A stretch of DNA of 64,000 bases, taken from contig CM040421.1 of assembly GCA_022702705.1 (NCBI GenBank), positions 6,020,090-6,084,089 of the forward strand, written 5' to 3'. Positions within the stretch are counted from its first letter, which is position 1; every line of letters starts with the position of its first letter. Shown here in pieces: positions 22,395 to 33,045 of this stretch. The translations under genes and the position numbers were made by a program. A model generated the notes under the pieces. It made no database searches, was not told the origin of the DNA, and was given only the letters and a program-made list of their open reading frames with translations. This DNA is from Papilionanthe hookeriana x Papilionanthe teres (taxonomy: Eukaryota > Streptophyta > Magnoliopsida > Asparagales > Orchidaceae).

Positions 22395-23575
22395 CATCAT
22401 AAAGTTTCTTGAATTTGTTGAGGTTGGAGTACTTGGGGGTCAACTATACCCACTCTAACAAATTTGTCGAACACAATTTTATATCCGACCACCAAGTACT
22501 CAACCTGCGCCATAAGATCTTCAACCGCCTTCATGGTGGACATTCATTCAAACATTTCAACATTCTCCTCCTGGACAACGGATATCCACCCAGATGCTAT
22601 TTCTAACTCAATATGGGCGTCCTTTAAATCTGTCTCTACCTCGGATGCCCTCATAGTGGCCAGCTCTAGCAGCTCCCTAGCTTTCGCCTAAAGTTTGGCG
22701 GCCCTCTCCCTCATAGACAGATAGAGAGAAGTCATGTGGTCAGTGGAGGCGTAACCCAGGAGCTGCAAACGGTCGAGCGATTGACACAGTTCAGCCGGGC
22801 AGAGATCATCAAGACGTTTTCCAAGCCAGCTGAACACAGTACATCAGCAAAAGTAGACATACACGGCAAATGCTAAGTTCAGAGAAAACAAATCCCTCTC
22901 AATATTTACTAGCACAAGACTGGAATTGGAATTCATGAAGACCTTTGGTCATCCTTTTTCAGAGGGATCTATCAATCAAGACCCCCCTTCTTACTTCTTG
23001 GTGGTGTTGGGATGAAGGAGTCAGAGCTCAAGGCTAAAGCCTTACCTTTCCGTCTACGTTCGGCTGCCTCGGCCGATTCAAAACTCTTCTCTTCACCTTA
23101 CTCTAAACTTCCATCAGTTGTTCCTCCCTCAACTTGTGCAGTCTAAACCGAAGGCGATAGGGGGATTGTCTACTTATCTCAACTCTCTCGAATAGAGGGA
23201 TGAAACCCGTCTTCAATGACCGAAAGGCCTCCTGTGAGTGACGCTAGAAAGATCTCCCAGAGTCGGACAGAAAGTAAGACGGAGTTGCTTCATCCTTTGA
23301 GTCACCTAGACAACCGGTGCAGGTTTCTGTTCGATCAATATTAAATCATCAGCCACCTTCCTTCGTCTCTTTAGTTTCTCTCACAGGAAATCCATCGGCT
23401 TGCTTTTGCTTTCTTGGCACCTTCTTAGAGAGTCGGGCGGCCTTAGGCTATTACTAGAAGTTGTCAAATCAGGTGGGTGGTTTCATACTTTCAAGGAGGC
23501 AAACCAACCTGCTAACTGGATCGCTATAGCTGCTTGGAAATTAAGTACAACTTTTTGCAGCTCTACTCCCCCTTT
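22395..23575 (-). pseudogene. Antisense ORF region of the Tat element, coiled-coil protein
   Basis: Read on the minus strand, 22690-22400 encodes a charged helical segment: MRASEVETDLKDAHIELEIA, then VQEENVEMFE and KAVEDLMAQVEYL. Farther upstream (22880-22740) is a helix with AELCQSL-type sequence, and near 23470-23400 a block matching 33330-33500. The same protein is encoded on the plus strand at 33330-34510, and the two copies differ largely in ways that leave the amino-acid pattern intact. Antisense ORFs in this position are known from Tat elements such as maize Grande. A TAG and a TGA interrupt this copy. Function is unknown; heptad-like E/K-rich helices suggest a coiled coil. Confidence 0.65.
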
Positions 23576-23659
23576 TTTAGTTATTTTGCTTCAAGAGGAT
23601 ACCCTTTCCCTCCCTTACGTAAGCGCCTCATTTTGATGTAACATTTTTTTATGATTAAT

Positions 23660-23729
<70 letters not shown>

Positions 23730-24110
23730 TACATATATATATATATACACACACATATATACACACATATTAAAAAATCTAATTAATAAAAAATAACTTA
23801 AATAAAATTAAATTAAATCCACCAGTTTGTATTCCTCTTTCCCATTCCTACTCGAAACTCTAGCTTATCTCCCTCCAAACTCTCCCGGTTCCGCCCAAAA
23901 CCATCGCCTTGGTGGCAGAAAACTTTGTAATACAGTGGTGATTAGAGCTAGCTGAGAATGCAACGAAAAAATTGTGGCTTACAGAGGCCTCCTAACTCCC
24001 ATCTTTCTCCTCCTTCAGCTCTACTCCTACCAGAAACAATTCAGGAAGGCAACCCTCGTCTTTCTTCCCCTTCCTGCCACCCGCCTTCGAGTGTTTCAAC
24101 ACACGCCCTA
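23575..24110 (-). repeat. Nested dispersed repeat E, inverted relative to 27060-27850
   Basis: Read on the minus strand this matches 27060-27850 in order: CTCGAAGGCGG..GGCAGGAAGGG, CCTGAATTGTTTC, GCTAGCTCTAATCACCACTGTA, GAGGAATACAAACTG and GTTACATCAAAATGA. It interrupts the Tat antisense region, which continues at about 23570. It differs from the other copy by a TA microsatellite and by lacking the Mutator MITE. No coding function is recognised. Confidence 0.7.
23664..23770. repeat. (TA)n microsatellite
   Basis: A nearly pure TA run of more than 60 bp followed by TATATACACACA variants, inside nested repeat E. Confidence 0.9.
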
Positions 24111-24260
24111 ATAATAGTGAGAAGCAACACAGAAAACCAAGGAGTACAATTATTAACGATCTAAGTATGAGTAAGTTTATCATTTAATTCTCTTATTCTT
24201 ATGACAGTTGTCAATATTAAAGAAATAAGAGAATCGAAAACTAATTATTTACAACAATAA

Positions 24261-24977
24261 TGTGGCTTCACAAATCTCAAGGAGATCCAATAGGTCGCAC
24301 AAGAAAAGCAGCAGAAGCGCGAACGTTCAATTTTGCACTAGTCTGACAAATTTTAGATAGATCAAACGAACATCTAACCGAACCAAGGAACGCTGTGCGC
24401 ATAATTTGATGATTAATCGTCGAGGTTTGGCATTAGGAAGATCAATAACCGTATAAGAGAATTCCTTTTGCATAGGCACATCGACCGAAGGAAAGTTGCC
24501 TCTCACTGCCTAACGGAACAAATTCTTTCACGAGGACAATGAGCCCTCACAACGAATTTCTTTAGAAAAGGCTATCGAAAATCATTTGATCAATGGATAC
24601 TCTTGGCCAACCGAATGAATACTAGACAATCAGACCAGATAGTTGCGAGAGCAAAATGATGTCAAATATAGTTACGAACACGAAACGGTGTAGGCAGCGG
24701 TTATAGGGTCAAAGTGTGTTTACATTAGTTGCAAATATGTAGAAGTATAATAATTCATAAATGACTATAACGTTCCTATTAAATGGAAACAATTGTGTGC
24801 CATACCCTTCCCATGATTTATAAATATGAGGGTCATTTTCATGAAAATGAATTATTGAACAATTCCCTAAAAATTAAGTATTGCTTATGTCTTATTCTTC
24901 TCCTACTCCCTTTTCCTCTCATTCAGCCAATGCTATATTACTTGGGAGTGATCCACAGGACAAATTCAAAATTGCTA
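24261..24977 (+). repeat. Tat element 3' LTR
   Basis: Begins TGTGGCTTCAC and aligns with the 5' LTR (15340-16067) including the GTGATCCACAG block at 24948. Its right boundary (about 24977) is approximate because the terminal bases are diverged. An AAATAAGAGAATCGAAAAC stretch just upstream may be the remnant polypurine tract. Confidence 0.8.
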
Positions 24978-25039
24978 ATGCCTCGACAGTAAGCTCAACG
25001 ATAGCACTTGCAGCAATTAATTTAAGTGAATTTCACATA

Positions 25040-25268
25040 GATAGACCAAAATTTTATTGTATTTACATATCTCACATCTAACTTTTACATACATAGCACT
25101 TTTGCTTCTTTAAACCTCTACAAGAAAATGTGTATTTCACTGTTAAAAAGTGGTAATAGTTCTATTTTTGGTGTGATATTAAATATTTAAGTGCTATGTA
25201 TGTAAACATGAGAGTTTAGGAGTGAGATATGTAAAAACATAAGAATTGTGTGCTATCTACGTAAATGA
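25040..25268. mobile_element. Fold-back MITE family, copy M7
   Basis: Left arm TTGTATTTACATATCTCACATCTAAC; right arm GTGAGATATGTAAAAACATAAG then GAATTGTGTGCTATCTACG. The internal core TATTTCACTGTTAAAAAGTGG matches M5. It is the only copy in this window to the right of the Tat element. Confidence 0.65.
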
Positions 25269-25980
25269 CTTTTAATTTAAATTTGATCAAGTATAACTTA
25301 TTATATTATTTATTTAATATTGATACATTATATATTTATTAATTAGACTAGATTACTTTCTCAAATCCCGTGTCCTCTTTTCTACTCTTTTGCCTCTCAT
25401 TATTGCTCCTGTCCTAAGATTCCAAGTTTTGCTACTTTCAATCTCTTGAGTTGCCCTAAGTCATCTACCTTTGTGAGGTATTCTAATGTTGAGACTTGGG
25501 TAAGCATACCTACAAGAAGTGAGCATATATTACATTTTTGTGTTTCTTAACTAGGTTGAAATTGATACATTGGCAAGCAATATATGAGCATGTCGCCTTA
25601 GCTATTGATGCATCTTCTCAAATGCTCAGTGTGAGTAAGATTGTGGCTAGGTGGTAATTGAAGGTGAAACGGACAAAGGCATGAAGAAGTTCTCAATTGA
25701 TAAGAGCTTTGAATCTTAAAAATCTCACTTAGATTTCATGATAGTACATATTAAGCTACATGTTTTATTACATCTAAAATTGACACCATAGTTATGTACA
25801 CCTATTCACTTGGTCCAAAATAAATAAATAAAGATCTTTCATTCATTCGCAGAACATAAGAATATAGTTCCAACGAGAAGAACCTTTAACTACCAAAAAT
25901 ATAAATTGTACTAGAAGCAAAATTTTAAAAAAATCACGTAGAACATCACAAATAAAATATTTTATATGATTAAAAAATCA
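25269..25980. other. AT-rich spacer, nothing recognised
   Basis: No motif-bearing frame, inverted repeat or LTR-like landmark was recognised on either strand. Confidence 0.4.
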
Positions 25981-26400
25981 AGCATCTTACAAATGTGACA
26001 AAAATATCACTAGTTTCCTGCGCATACTATGCTACTAAATATTGTCGTGAATTTAATATCAAATTTAAACACCATAATAATATCATAACATAAATCTTAT
26101 TATTAAATGGTGTTAAATGTCAGGGATGTCAATGCTACATCTCACAGTTTCAATAGTTCATGACCTCTAGCTCATTATTTGCAGCCCAAAAGCATCTTAC
26201 AAATGTGACAAAAATATCACTAGTTTCCTGCGCATACTATGCTACTAAATATTGTCGTGAATTTAATATCAAATTTAAACACCATAATAATATCATAACA
26301 TAAATCTTATTATTAAATGGTGTTAAATGTCAGGGATGTCAATGCTACATCTCACAGTTTCAATAGTTCATGACCTCTAGCTCATTATTTGCAGCCCAAA
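25981..26400. repeat. Perfect 210-bp tandem duplication
   Basis: 25981-26190 and 26191-26400 appear identical base for base (both AGCATCTTACAAATGTGAC... to ...TTTGCAGCCCAAA). The absence of differences in an otherwise heavily decayed landscape implies a very recent event or an assembly artefact. Confidence 0.95.
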
Positions 26401-26870
26401 AAAAAGAGATTCTAATACTGAATTCTTTCAGTTATCAAACTATGAATGATAATCAAGCGAATATCGTAATTGAAATTATTGCAAAGGTTGTTTAAAAGGA
26501 GTTATGGAAGTTGCTAGAAATGATAATCAATACAACTACATCAGAAGGAAGGAAAAAGAGGACTTCAGAAGTTTTAAATGCCTTGTGGTAAAATTAAAAC
26601 GAAGTGTTGACAAGGCATCTTGAATAAGAACAAAGAATCTCAATAAGAATTAAATTTTCGAGATGAGCCATTTTCTTGCATATTGGTTATAGTGAAAATA
26701 AAAAAAATAAAAAAATAAAGAAAAACTTCAATAGAAAAAAAAGCTAGGTATACAGAAGGACAAGGCATCTTGAATACTGCTTAAGTATCCTCAATGAAGC
26801 AATATGCAACAAAGTGAAACCTGAAGCAAGTAACGCACCAAGATTTATCAAATCCTTAGGTGCTGTTTAG
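26401..26870. other. AT-rich spacer with A-rich simple repeat
   Basis: Contains an AAAAAATAAA-type run near 26695-26725. No gene recognised. Confidence 0.4.
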
Positions 26871-26957
26871 TAGCAGGAGTTGAGCACGATTTGAGCAGGA
26901 TTTGAGCAGGAAATAGGGATTTGAGCAGGATTTAGCCTAAACCCTGCTAAACAGCAA
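26871..26957. repeat. Short hairpin with GATTTGAGCAGG subrepeats
   Basis: TGCTGTTTAGTAGCAGG at the left is complementary, apart from a TA bulge, to CCTGCTAAACAGCA at the right. Between them GATTTGAGCAGG occurs three times. The form resembles the subterminal end of a TIR DNA transposon. The partner end was not found. Confidence 0.5.
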
Positions 26958-27059
26958 AATTGACAACTTCACATCCTACATGTTCTTAAATTCCGTTTTT
27001 CCTCCATTTTTGCCTTAAATCCAGGATTTAGTGAATCGCATTGGAAAACAGATTTACGG

Positions 27060-27850
27060 GATTTAGAGAAGCTGAAACGCTCGAAGGCGGTTGGCAGGAA
27101 GGGAAAGAAAGACAAGGGTTACCTTCCTGAATTGTTTCCAGTAGGAGCAGAGCTGACGAGGAGAAAAGACGGGAGTTTAGGAGGCCTATGTACGCTGCAA
27201 TTCTGTCATTGCAGCCTTCTCAGCTAGCTCTAATCACCACTGTATCGCGAGGTTTTCCGTCACGAAGGCGATGATTGACATAGTTCAGCCGGGGTAGCCG
27301 GGAGGGAGACAAGCAAGGGTTTCGGGAAGGCAAGAGAAAGAGGAATACAAACTGATGGTAATTCTATTTTATTTAAGTTAATTTTTTTTAATTAGATTTT
27401 CTAATAACTAATCATCAAAAAGAGGTTACATCAAAATGACGCCCTTACACAAGAGGGAAAATTTTTACATCACGCGGAGTCCAGTAACATCGCGTCATGT
27501 GGCGCGTGGCACGTGTCGGAAAAAAAAATAAAATAACACAGAGAATATTCTCTCAGTGTTATTCATGTGTTATTCTATTATTATAACACCGGAAATATTC
27601 TAGGAGAAGAATAATACCTGAATAACACACAATAACACCTGAATAACACACAAAAATATATGAATAACACATGAATAACACGGAGGGAATATTCCCTGTA
27701 TTATTCTGACCGAATGTTATTTTTTTTGTCATGCGCGCTACGTGGCGCGATTTTACAGGCATCTGCACGTAGCTCTACGTGCGGAGTCCTGATGTAAAAA
27801 TTTTTCACACAAGAGAGGGAAAGTGTCTCCCCTTGACGCAAAACAGCTAA
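27060..27850 (+). repeat. Dispersed repeat E, second copy, carrying a Mutator-type MITE
   Basis: Matches the reverse of 23575-24110 block by block, including GAGGAATACAAACTGATGG and GTTACATCAAAATGACG. The match resumes after the MITE (27456-27806) with GAGAGGGAAAGTG. The two copies let the MITE insertion be dated as later than the duplication of E. No protein recognised. Confidence 0.65.
27456..27806. mobile_element. Mutator-type MITE with 9-bp target duplication
   Basis: The terminal inverted repeats start GGAAAATTTTTACATCA at the left and end TGATGTAAAAATTTTTC at the right, extending into GGAGTCC arms. Flanking 9-bp direct repeats ACACAAGAG lie at 27447-27455 and 27807-27815. Nine-base duplications are diagnostic of Mutator-like transposition. 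The 351-bp interior holds repeated TGAATAACAC words in both orientations and no ORF, so it is non-autonomous. Confidence 0.9.
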
Positions 27851-28011
27851 GGGTTCGTTTTGGCGTTGCTTCCTCTGCGCGGCGCGGTGGGATGCCGCGG
27901 AAAAGCACTGTTTTGTGTGGTGTTTCCCTCGTAGCCGCTGCGAATCCGGTCAAAATGCCAACAGCAGGTGAGACCCCGCGGCCCGCTTTACGTCTCCGCT
28001 TTTTTACGCTG
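27851..28011. other. CpG-rich stretch, possible gene edge
   Basis: This short segment is markedly richer in CpG than its neighbours and contains a GCAGGTGAG donor-like site at 27963. Frames on both strands are open here (27823-28014 plus, 27753-27953 minus) but neither has a recognised domain. GGGTTCGTTTTGGCG also resembles a plant DNA-transposon terminus. Left unassigned. Confidence 0.3.
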
Positions 28012-29660
28012 TGATGCCCGAATATTTATGCTTACGATTTATATACGAAATTTTATGATTTATAATATGACATTCAACGCAAGTCTACGTATTGTTTATC
28101 AAGTAATATAAGATTTTCTGATTAAGCCTCGAGATATCGAACCCACAAGAACATGTGTAAAAATTTAAAGAAATAAGAAAAATAATTTTTTACTTTTTTA
28201 ATTTATTTTTGTAATTATGTTTTAAGGTTTTAATTTCAAAAAGTTGTTTTTGATATTTTTAATAACAAGTTTAAGTAGGAAATGAAATTATCAATACTCT
28301 AAACACGATATAAAAGTTATAAGAATCAAATATCTTTTTCTTTCTTCAATGAATCAGTAATAATTATGGAATTTTATGTTGTAGAAGTATTTAAATATAT
28401 TGTGTCAAATATGAGCAATTATATTCTTTACCCTTACTTGGTTTTATAAAGAAAATTGGTTAATTTGAAATTTTCAAATTTTGTAGATGGGTTAGGCAGG
28501 GAAGATACCAGCTCTCACTTTAGAGTTTCCTATTTCCCTACATCTCGGGGCTAACATCTCATAACAAAATTTAAAATAACAAACCTAATTAGGTGGGCTT
28601 TAGTCTGTCACTCTAAAGTCCTCTAATTTTACTCTCCAATAAAGCATATCTCCCTATATTTTTGCATTCAATCCTATGGACTACAATTCTCACCTGTATA
28701 ATTGCATGTGATTCTTTCCAATTATTATTTGAGACAATACTGCATTGGATCTTACATAATCTCACAACAAATTTTAACATCTTAATTGACCAAATCAAGA
28801 AGTAAATTTAGTTCAAGAAATTGAATCATCACAATTTATTTCAGCATTAAACACTTATACTTTTCACAGCATTACGAACAAAACTTAATATGAAAGCATA
28901 AACCATAATTAAAACAAAACAATCTTACTTAAAAACAAAATGTAAAAACAAAGATAAATACTTATCTGAAAAATTCTCTCCATCTGGAAGTTCCTTTGGA
29001 ATTTTTCTTTCCACAATACAACTCTACAGAGGTTGGTGTCCAACTCCGGTGATTCAAATAAAGACTTTAAACTTCAATAAAAACTAGATATAATGATAAA
29101 AGGAAATTGGTGAGAAGAAGGCTTCACACCAACCATTTTTTTTTTCTTACTCTCTACTCTCTACTATAGAAAAGAAGAACTCTAAAACTTAACACACTCT
29201 AATAACCACTATAATAACACACACTGAATAATAACCCTTTCGACAGACACTTGCAAATTATGAGGCTTCATTTTTATAATTTTCCAAAAGGTGCCTTGGT
29301 GTCTCTTCAAATCATGTTCAGATTCAATGTATCCACCAAAAGATGCATCCCTTCATTCAAATTTGCCGCCCAAAGGAAGTTAAAGAAGTCACCACCAAAA
29401 GTTGCTTCAAACACCCCTTGAAAATGACGCCAAAATTCATTTAAACTCTATTTTTAACTGTGGCGCTTAGGCGCCAGAGGCCAAATTTCTCAAACTTCAT
29501 AATTTTGCTCCAAATTTGGTCATTTTTCGCTCCTTTCATCATAATTAATTATTATCATCATACCTGCAAAAAAAACACAAAATACCTTCCATTAAAGTGC
29601 AATATCATCAAAAATAGGTATAAAAATGTGCATAAAAACACTATATATTTAGGTGTATCA
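28012..29660 (-). repeat. Athila-type solo LTR (C), reverse orientation
   Basis: On the minus strand it starts TGATACACC at 29660 and ends CGGGCATCA at 28012 (TG...CA), 1649 bp. It carries the same landmarks as the other LTRs: TTGCACTTTAATGGAAGG, the TGGCGCCTAAGCGCC palindrome at about 29460, a TATAAAAATGAAGCC promoter near 29270, and the 3' block with TATTACTTGATAAAC. Neither a primer-binding site nor a polypurine tract adjoins it, so it is a solo LTR. Flanking pentamers (CGCTG / CGTCG) match poorly. Confidence 0.75.
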
Positions 29661-31995
29661 CGTCGCTACCCCTAATTCCTCCTTCGTTATTTCTCCCGCG
29701 TTATTTTAACCACCGTGCGGCAAAATGAACTTTGCCAAGCCGCATTAAGCGAACTGCTCCGTCGGACGTTACGCCACTGCTTTCACTCGAGTATAGCAAG
29801 GCCTGCCTTCTCGCCCTCGATCCCCTTACAACCAAACCTCCCTGTTCGCAGTCTCCCATTCTCCCCCCTGCCATCGCGGTCCACTGCCGTCTATAGCAGG
29901 GTAAGAGAAAAAAGTCTGAAGTTTTGATACAGTAAGGTAAGAGAGGCAGCCTGAAGATGTCTTTATTTTCATATGAATAAGCTTGAAGTTTTGATACTAC
30001 CCATCCAAGGAGTAAGAGAAGTTATTTCTTTTTTTGAACCAACCTATACAACATTTGAGAGATCATATTAATGGTGATTTTCTTGAGCTGCCTTACATTA
30101 GACTTTAGCTGTCGCACTTTGTTGGACATTTTTTTGAGAGGGCTGACATCCACCTTGATTTTTTATACTTATATATGTATTTTTTCTAGTTATTTTGGTG
30201 CTTTTAGTGCTTGCAAGGGTGTACAGTGTTTTAGTCTTGGGTTCTTTGCCCCTTGGGTGCTTTCTCTGATCTGCTTGATTTTGACTTGCAAAGGTGGTGA
30301 TGTTTATTTTTCTTTACCTAGGGTTTTTCTCGGTGAGCATTTTGTTTTGAGCATTTGGGAAAATGAAGTTGGGCGGTGATATGAACATAAAGTTCTCCAA
30401 GCTTTGAAGTTCTCCCTGATTTTTTTTGTTTTAAATTGATTGAATTTGTCGCTGGATAATGAAAGAGGACAAAGATAGACTAAGTGCTTGAACCCAGATC
30501 TGGAGTTTGTGAGTTATGATTACTATTAGTATTTTTTTATTACATTAGAAACATTACGAATTTTGATAGCATGAAATTATTAGATCAGAGAATATGGAGG
30601 TGGATTAGAGCTGTCTTCCATGTATTTATAGGCTTGATTCTTATGCGGGATCTCATTGCCAGGGGTTTAAGTGATTCGAGCTAGTTCTTGATTTGGTTCA
30701 AACTTATTGATGAGTTCAAGAATCGAGCTTATCAAGCCTTAAGCTCAAGCTTGAGCTCAAATTCTTGTTTGTATTTTATATGAGCTTAACAAGGCTTGAT
30801 ATGTTGGCACATTAGCCATCTTGAGTTCCATTTGTTCTTTACCCAAGGAATTTAGATCAAGTCACACAAATTCCCATTGTGACTCATCTGTGAACATTGT
30901 TTATTTAGTTTTGAGAACATTGTTTATTGTTGAAATCTTAAATATTCATGGTTAGTGATATTATATGTTTGATTATTTAGTTTTGAGAACATTGTTTATT
31001 GTTGAAATCTTAAACCTATAAATGAAATTAGACATCACATTACCAGCTACAACATCTTAAAGTTTTTGTTTAAATCTTGTTTGAACTATATTCAAGTTTT
31101 GTGTTAAGGTTTTACTGATATTCAAATGTTGTTTGAAGAAGGTTTTATTAAGACTGAATTATTGTTTCAACACGGTTTGAATAATTTTTAAAGAGGTTTG
31201 AATAATATTTGATGAATGTTCAAATAAGAGTTAAAATTGTTTCAAATAACACTCAAGCAAGGTTCACACAAGATTCAAACGTGATTGAGACTTTGGTCGA
31301 ATTTTGTTGGAATAAGTTCAAATAAATTTCAAATAAGGTTCAATCAAATTCCGAAAAAAGTTAAAACATTACTCGATCACTGTTTGGAATGGCCAGATTT
31401 TATGAAAGCGAACCATTGTGGTTGATCCCTTTTTTTCTCTGACAGATGCATACTAAATCAACTATGTAACTTTTTGTACCTGTATTTCAGTAATCACATA
31501 CATAAAAATTGTCACAAACTTTTTTATTATTTATGCATAAAGTGTGCTCTTTTTGAATGAAATTTTATGGTTATTCATTCCACCTTGTCATGATTCTAGC
31601 TGTCATTGGGGCAACAAAAATTGTTGAGATTCTTGTTCAATATATTGCATTCATTTTTATTATTTTTCTTAAGGAGCATGTCATGCTGTGTTGAAATGGT
31701 TATATGAAAGCATCACATACTTAAGGATTACCAAAGTTTAGATGGGAAATCTGAGGCATGTGCAATTGCGTAAATGGCAGCATTAGTAGTGACTCATATA
31801 TTCACATTTGTTCTATCAAAACATGTTTGCAGTGGATACTGAAGTTCAACTAGATTCTTGTTACGTTCTTAGATTTTTTTAAGGTTTTCCTTTTTGTTAC
31901 CTTCAAAATTCATTTGGTAGATAGTATTGCTTGTGCTCACATTGAATATTATTACATATGGTTAATTTTTTTTTTCCATCTCAAGGCTTAATTTA
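29661..31995 (+). other. Putative 5' region and intron of the FRIGIDA-like gene
   Basis: A CpG- and pyrimidine-rich block (29661-29897) ends in ATAGCAGG|GTAAGAG, a good donor. About 2.1 kb later a T-rich tract with CTCAAG acceptor at 31984 precedes the FRIGIDA-like ATG by 11 bp. This fits a 5'-UTR exon and a long first intron, though no transcript evidence exists. The frame at 30071-30379 is T-rich and hydrophobic as expected for intronic chance ORFs. Fragments of GAGCTCAAGCTTGAGC-type hAT vocabulary occur near 30680-30790. Confidence 0.4.
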
Positions 31996-32301
31996 ATGGC
32001 TGACACACAATTCATTGCTTCACTAATTGATTCTACGACCTCAAAGTTACAACAACTTAAGAAAGTATTTGCTGAACTTGAAAGCCATGGTACTATTACT
32101 TTGAATTTGAAATGGAAGGAGCTGGAACAACATTTTCATGGGCTTGAACAGTTGCTGAAAAAAAGATCGGAAGAGTTGGAAAGCAAGAAAAATGACTATT
32201 CGAGTAAAGTAACAGAGACTGAAAAAATGCTAGAAAGGAGGGAAGCTGTGGTTGTAGCGAAGGAACAAGCCTCACTAGAGAGGCTGCAAGAAAAACGAGA
32301 T
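31996..32301 (+). pseudogene. FRIGIDA-like protein, truncated first coding exon
   Basis: The ATG at 31996 opens 102 codons that match the N-terminus of plant FRIGIDA-like proteins (FRL3/FRL4 type). The matching segments are MADTQFIASLIDSTTSKLQQ, then AELESHGTITLNLKWKELEQ, HFHGLEQLLKKRSEELE, and the REAVVVAKEQASLERLQEKR helix. In the family this is an amphipathic coiled-coil segment ahead of the Frigida domain, and family members act in flowering-time control. Here homology stops abruptly after KRD at about 32301. The frame runs on into unrelated ICYVTIAICVYMG and stops at 32406, with no GT donor at the break and no Frigida domain downstream. It is a gene fragment or a 3'-truncated copy. Confidence 0.82.
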
Positions 32302-32406
32302 ATATGCTATGTTACAATTGCTATATGTGTATACATGGGTTTTGAAGTGTTGAAGTTTGTGTTTAAATTGTTTCAATGCTATATTTGTATACATGTCAAA
32401 ATATAG

Positions 32407-32970
32407 ACATGTTAGTTTGATTATTTAGATTCAATATCGGAATAGATGGAACTACACTTCTTGTTTCTAGTGTCTTAAGGAAATTCACACTCCACTGCTA
32501 TGTTACAATTGTTATTCGTTTACTATTGCTAGGCATTGGGTGGCAAGCTTTGAACTAGTAAGAAAGCACTAGCAATTGTTAAAGCATTTCTTTCCAAACG
32601 TCCCATTCTTTCTTCTAGTTGATGACATCCTTTCTTCTAGTTGATGAAATTATACTAAAAAATTTTAAAAAACCACGGGAAATTGGTTCGTACAGTTTAT
32701 ATAATAGTATTCAACATCATTTATATTTACGGATCTAACACATGCATTTTACATTTTGTTTAAATTTCTTACTCAAATTTATGTAATATTTAAATTTATA
32801 TATATATGTACTAAACACTTAAATTTATTTCATAATTATCATTATTTTTAAATATTTACATATATTAATAAATTTAATATTTAAAACTATATATACATTA
32901 TTAATACATATATATAAGTTTTAAGAAAATAAATGTGATTTCCTTATATTTATAAAACTAATGCGGTTTC

Positions 32971-33045
<75 letters not shown>

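Larger units (their letters stand above)
15340..24977 (+). mobile_element. Decayed Ty3/gypsy Tat-type LTR retrotransposon
   Basis: Paired LTRs flank gag, protease, RT/RNase H, a second RNase H, integrase, a 39-bp tandem array and an antisense ORF region. That order (extra RNase H after the first, tandem repeats and antisense frame between integrase and the 3' LTR) is characteristic of the Tat lineage (Grande/Ogre/Retand-like elements). Every ORF carries frameshifts or stops. The LTR pair has diverged clearly, so the insertion is old. A further sequence (about 23575-24110) is nested near its 3' end. No clean 5-bp target duplication was found. Confidence 0.85.

Noticed and set aside
24977..25000. 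Target-site duplication for the Tat element (GCTTA-like versus GCTAA-like flanks)
   Set aside because: The LTR ends are too diverged to fix the boundary, and the left flank was altered by the tandem duplication.
27753..28014. Open frames on both strands in the CpG-rich segment, the plus frame ending at a donor-like GCAGGTGAG, resembling a transit-peptide exon
   Set aside because: No recognisable domain, no partner exon, and the sequence also resembles a DNA-transposon terminus (GGGTTCGTTTTGG). Reported only as an unassigned CpG-rich stretch.
30071..30379. 102-codon hydrophobic ORF
   Set aside because: It lies in the T-rich putative intron. Its hydrophobic composition follows from T-rich codons and it has no family motif.
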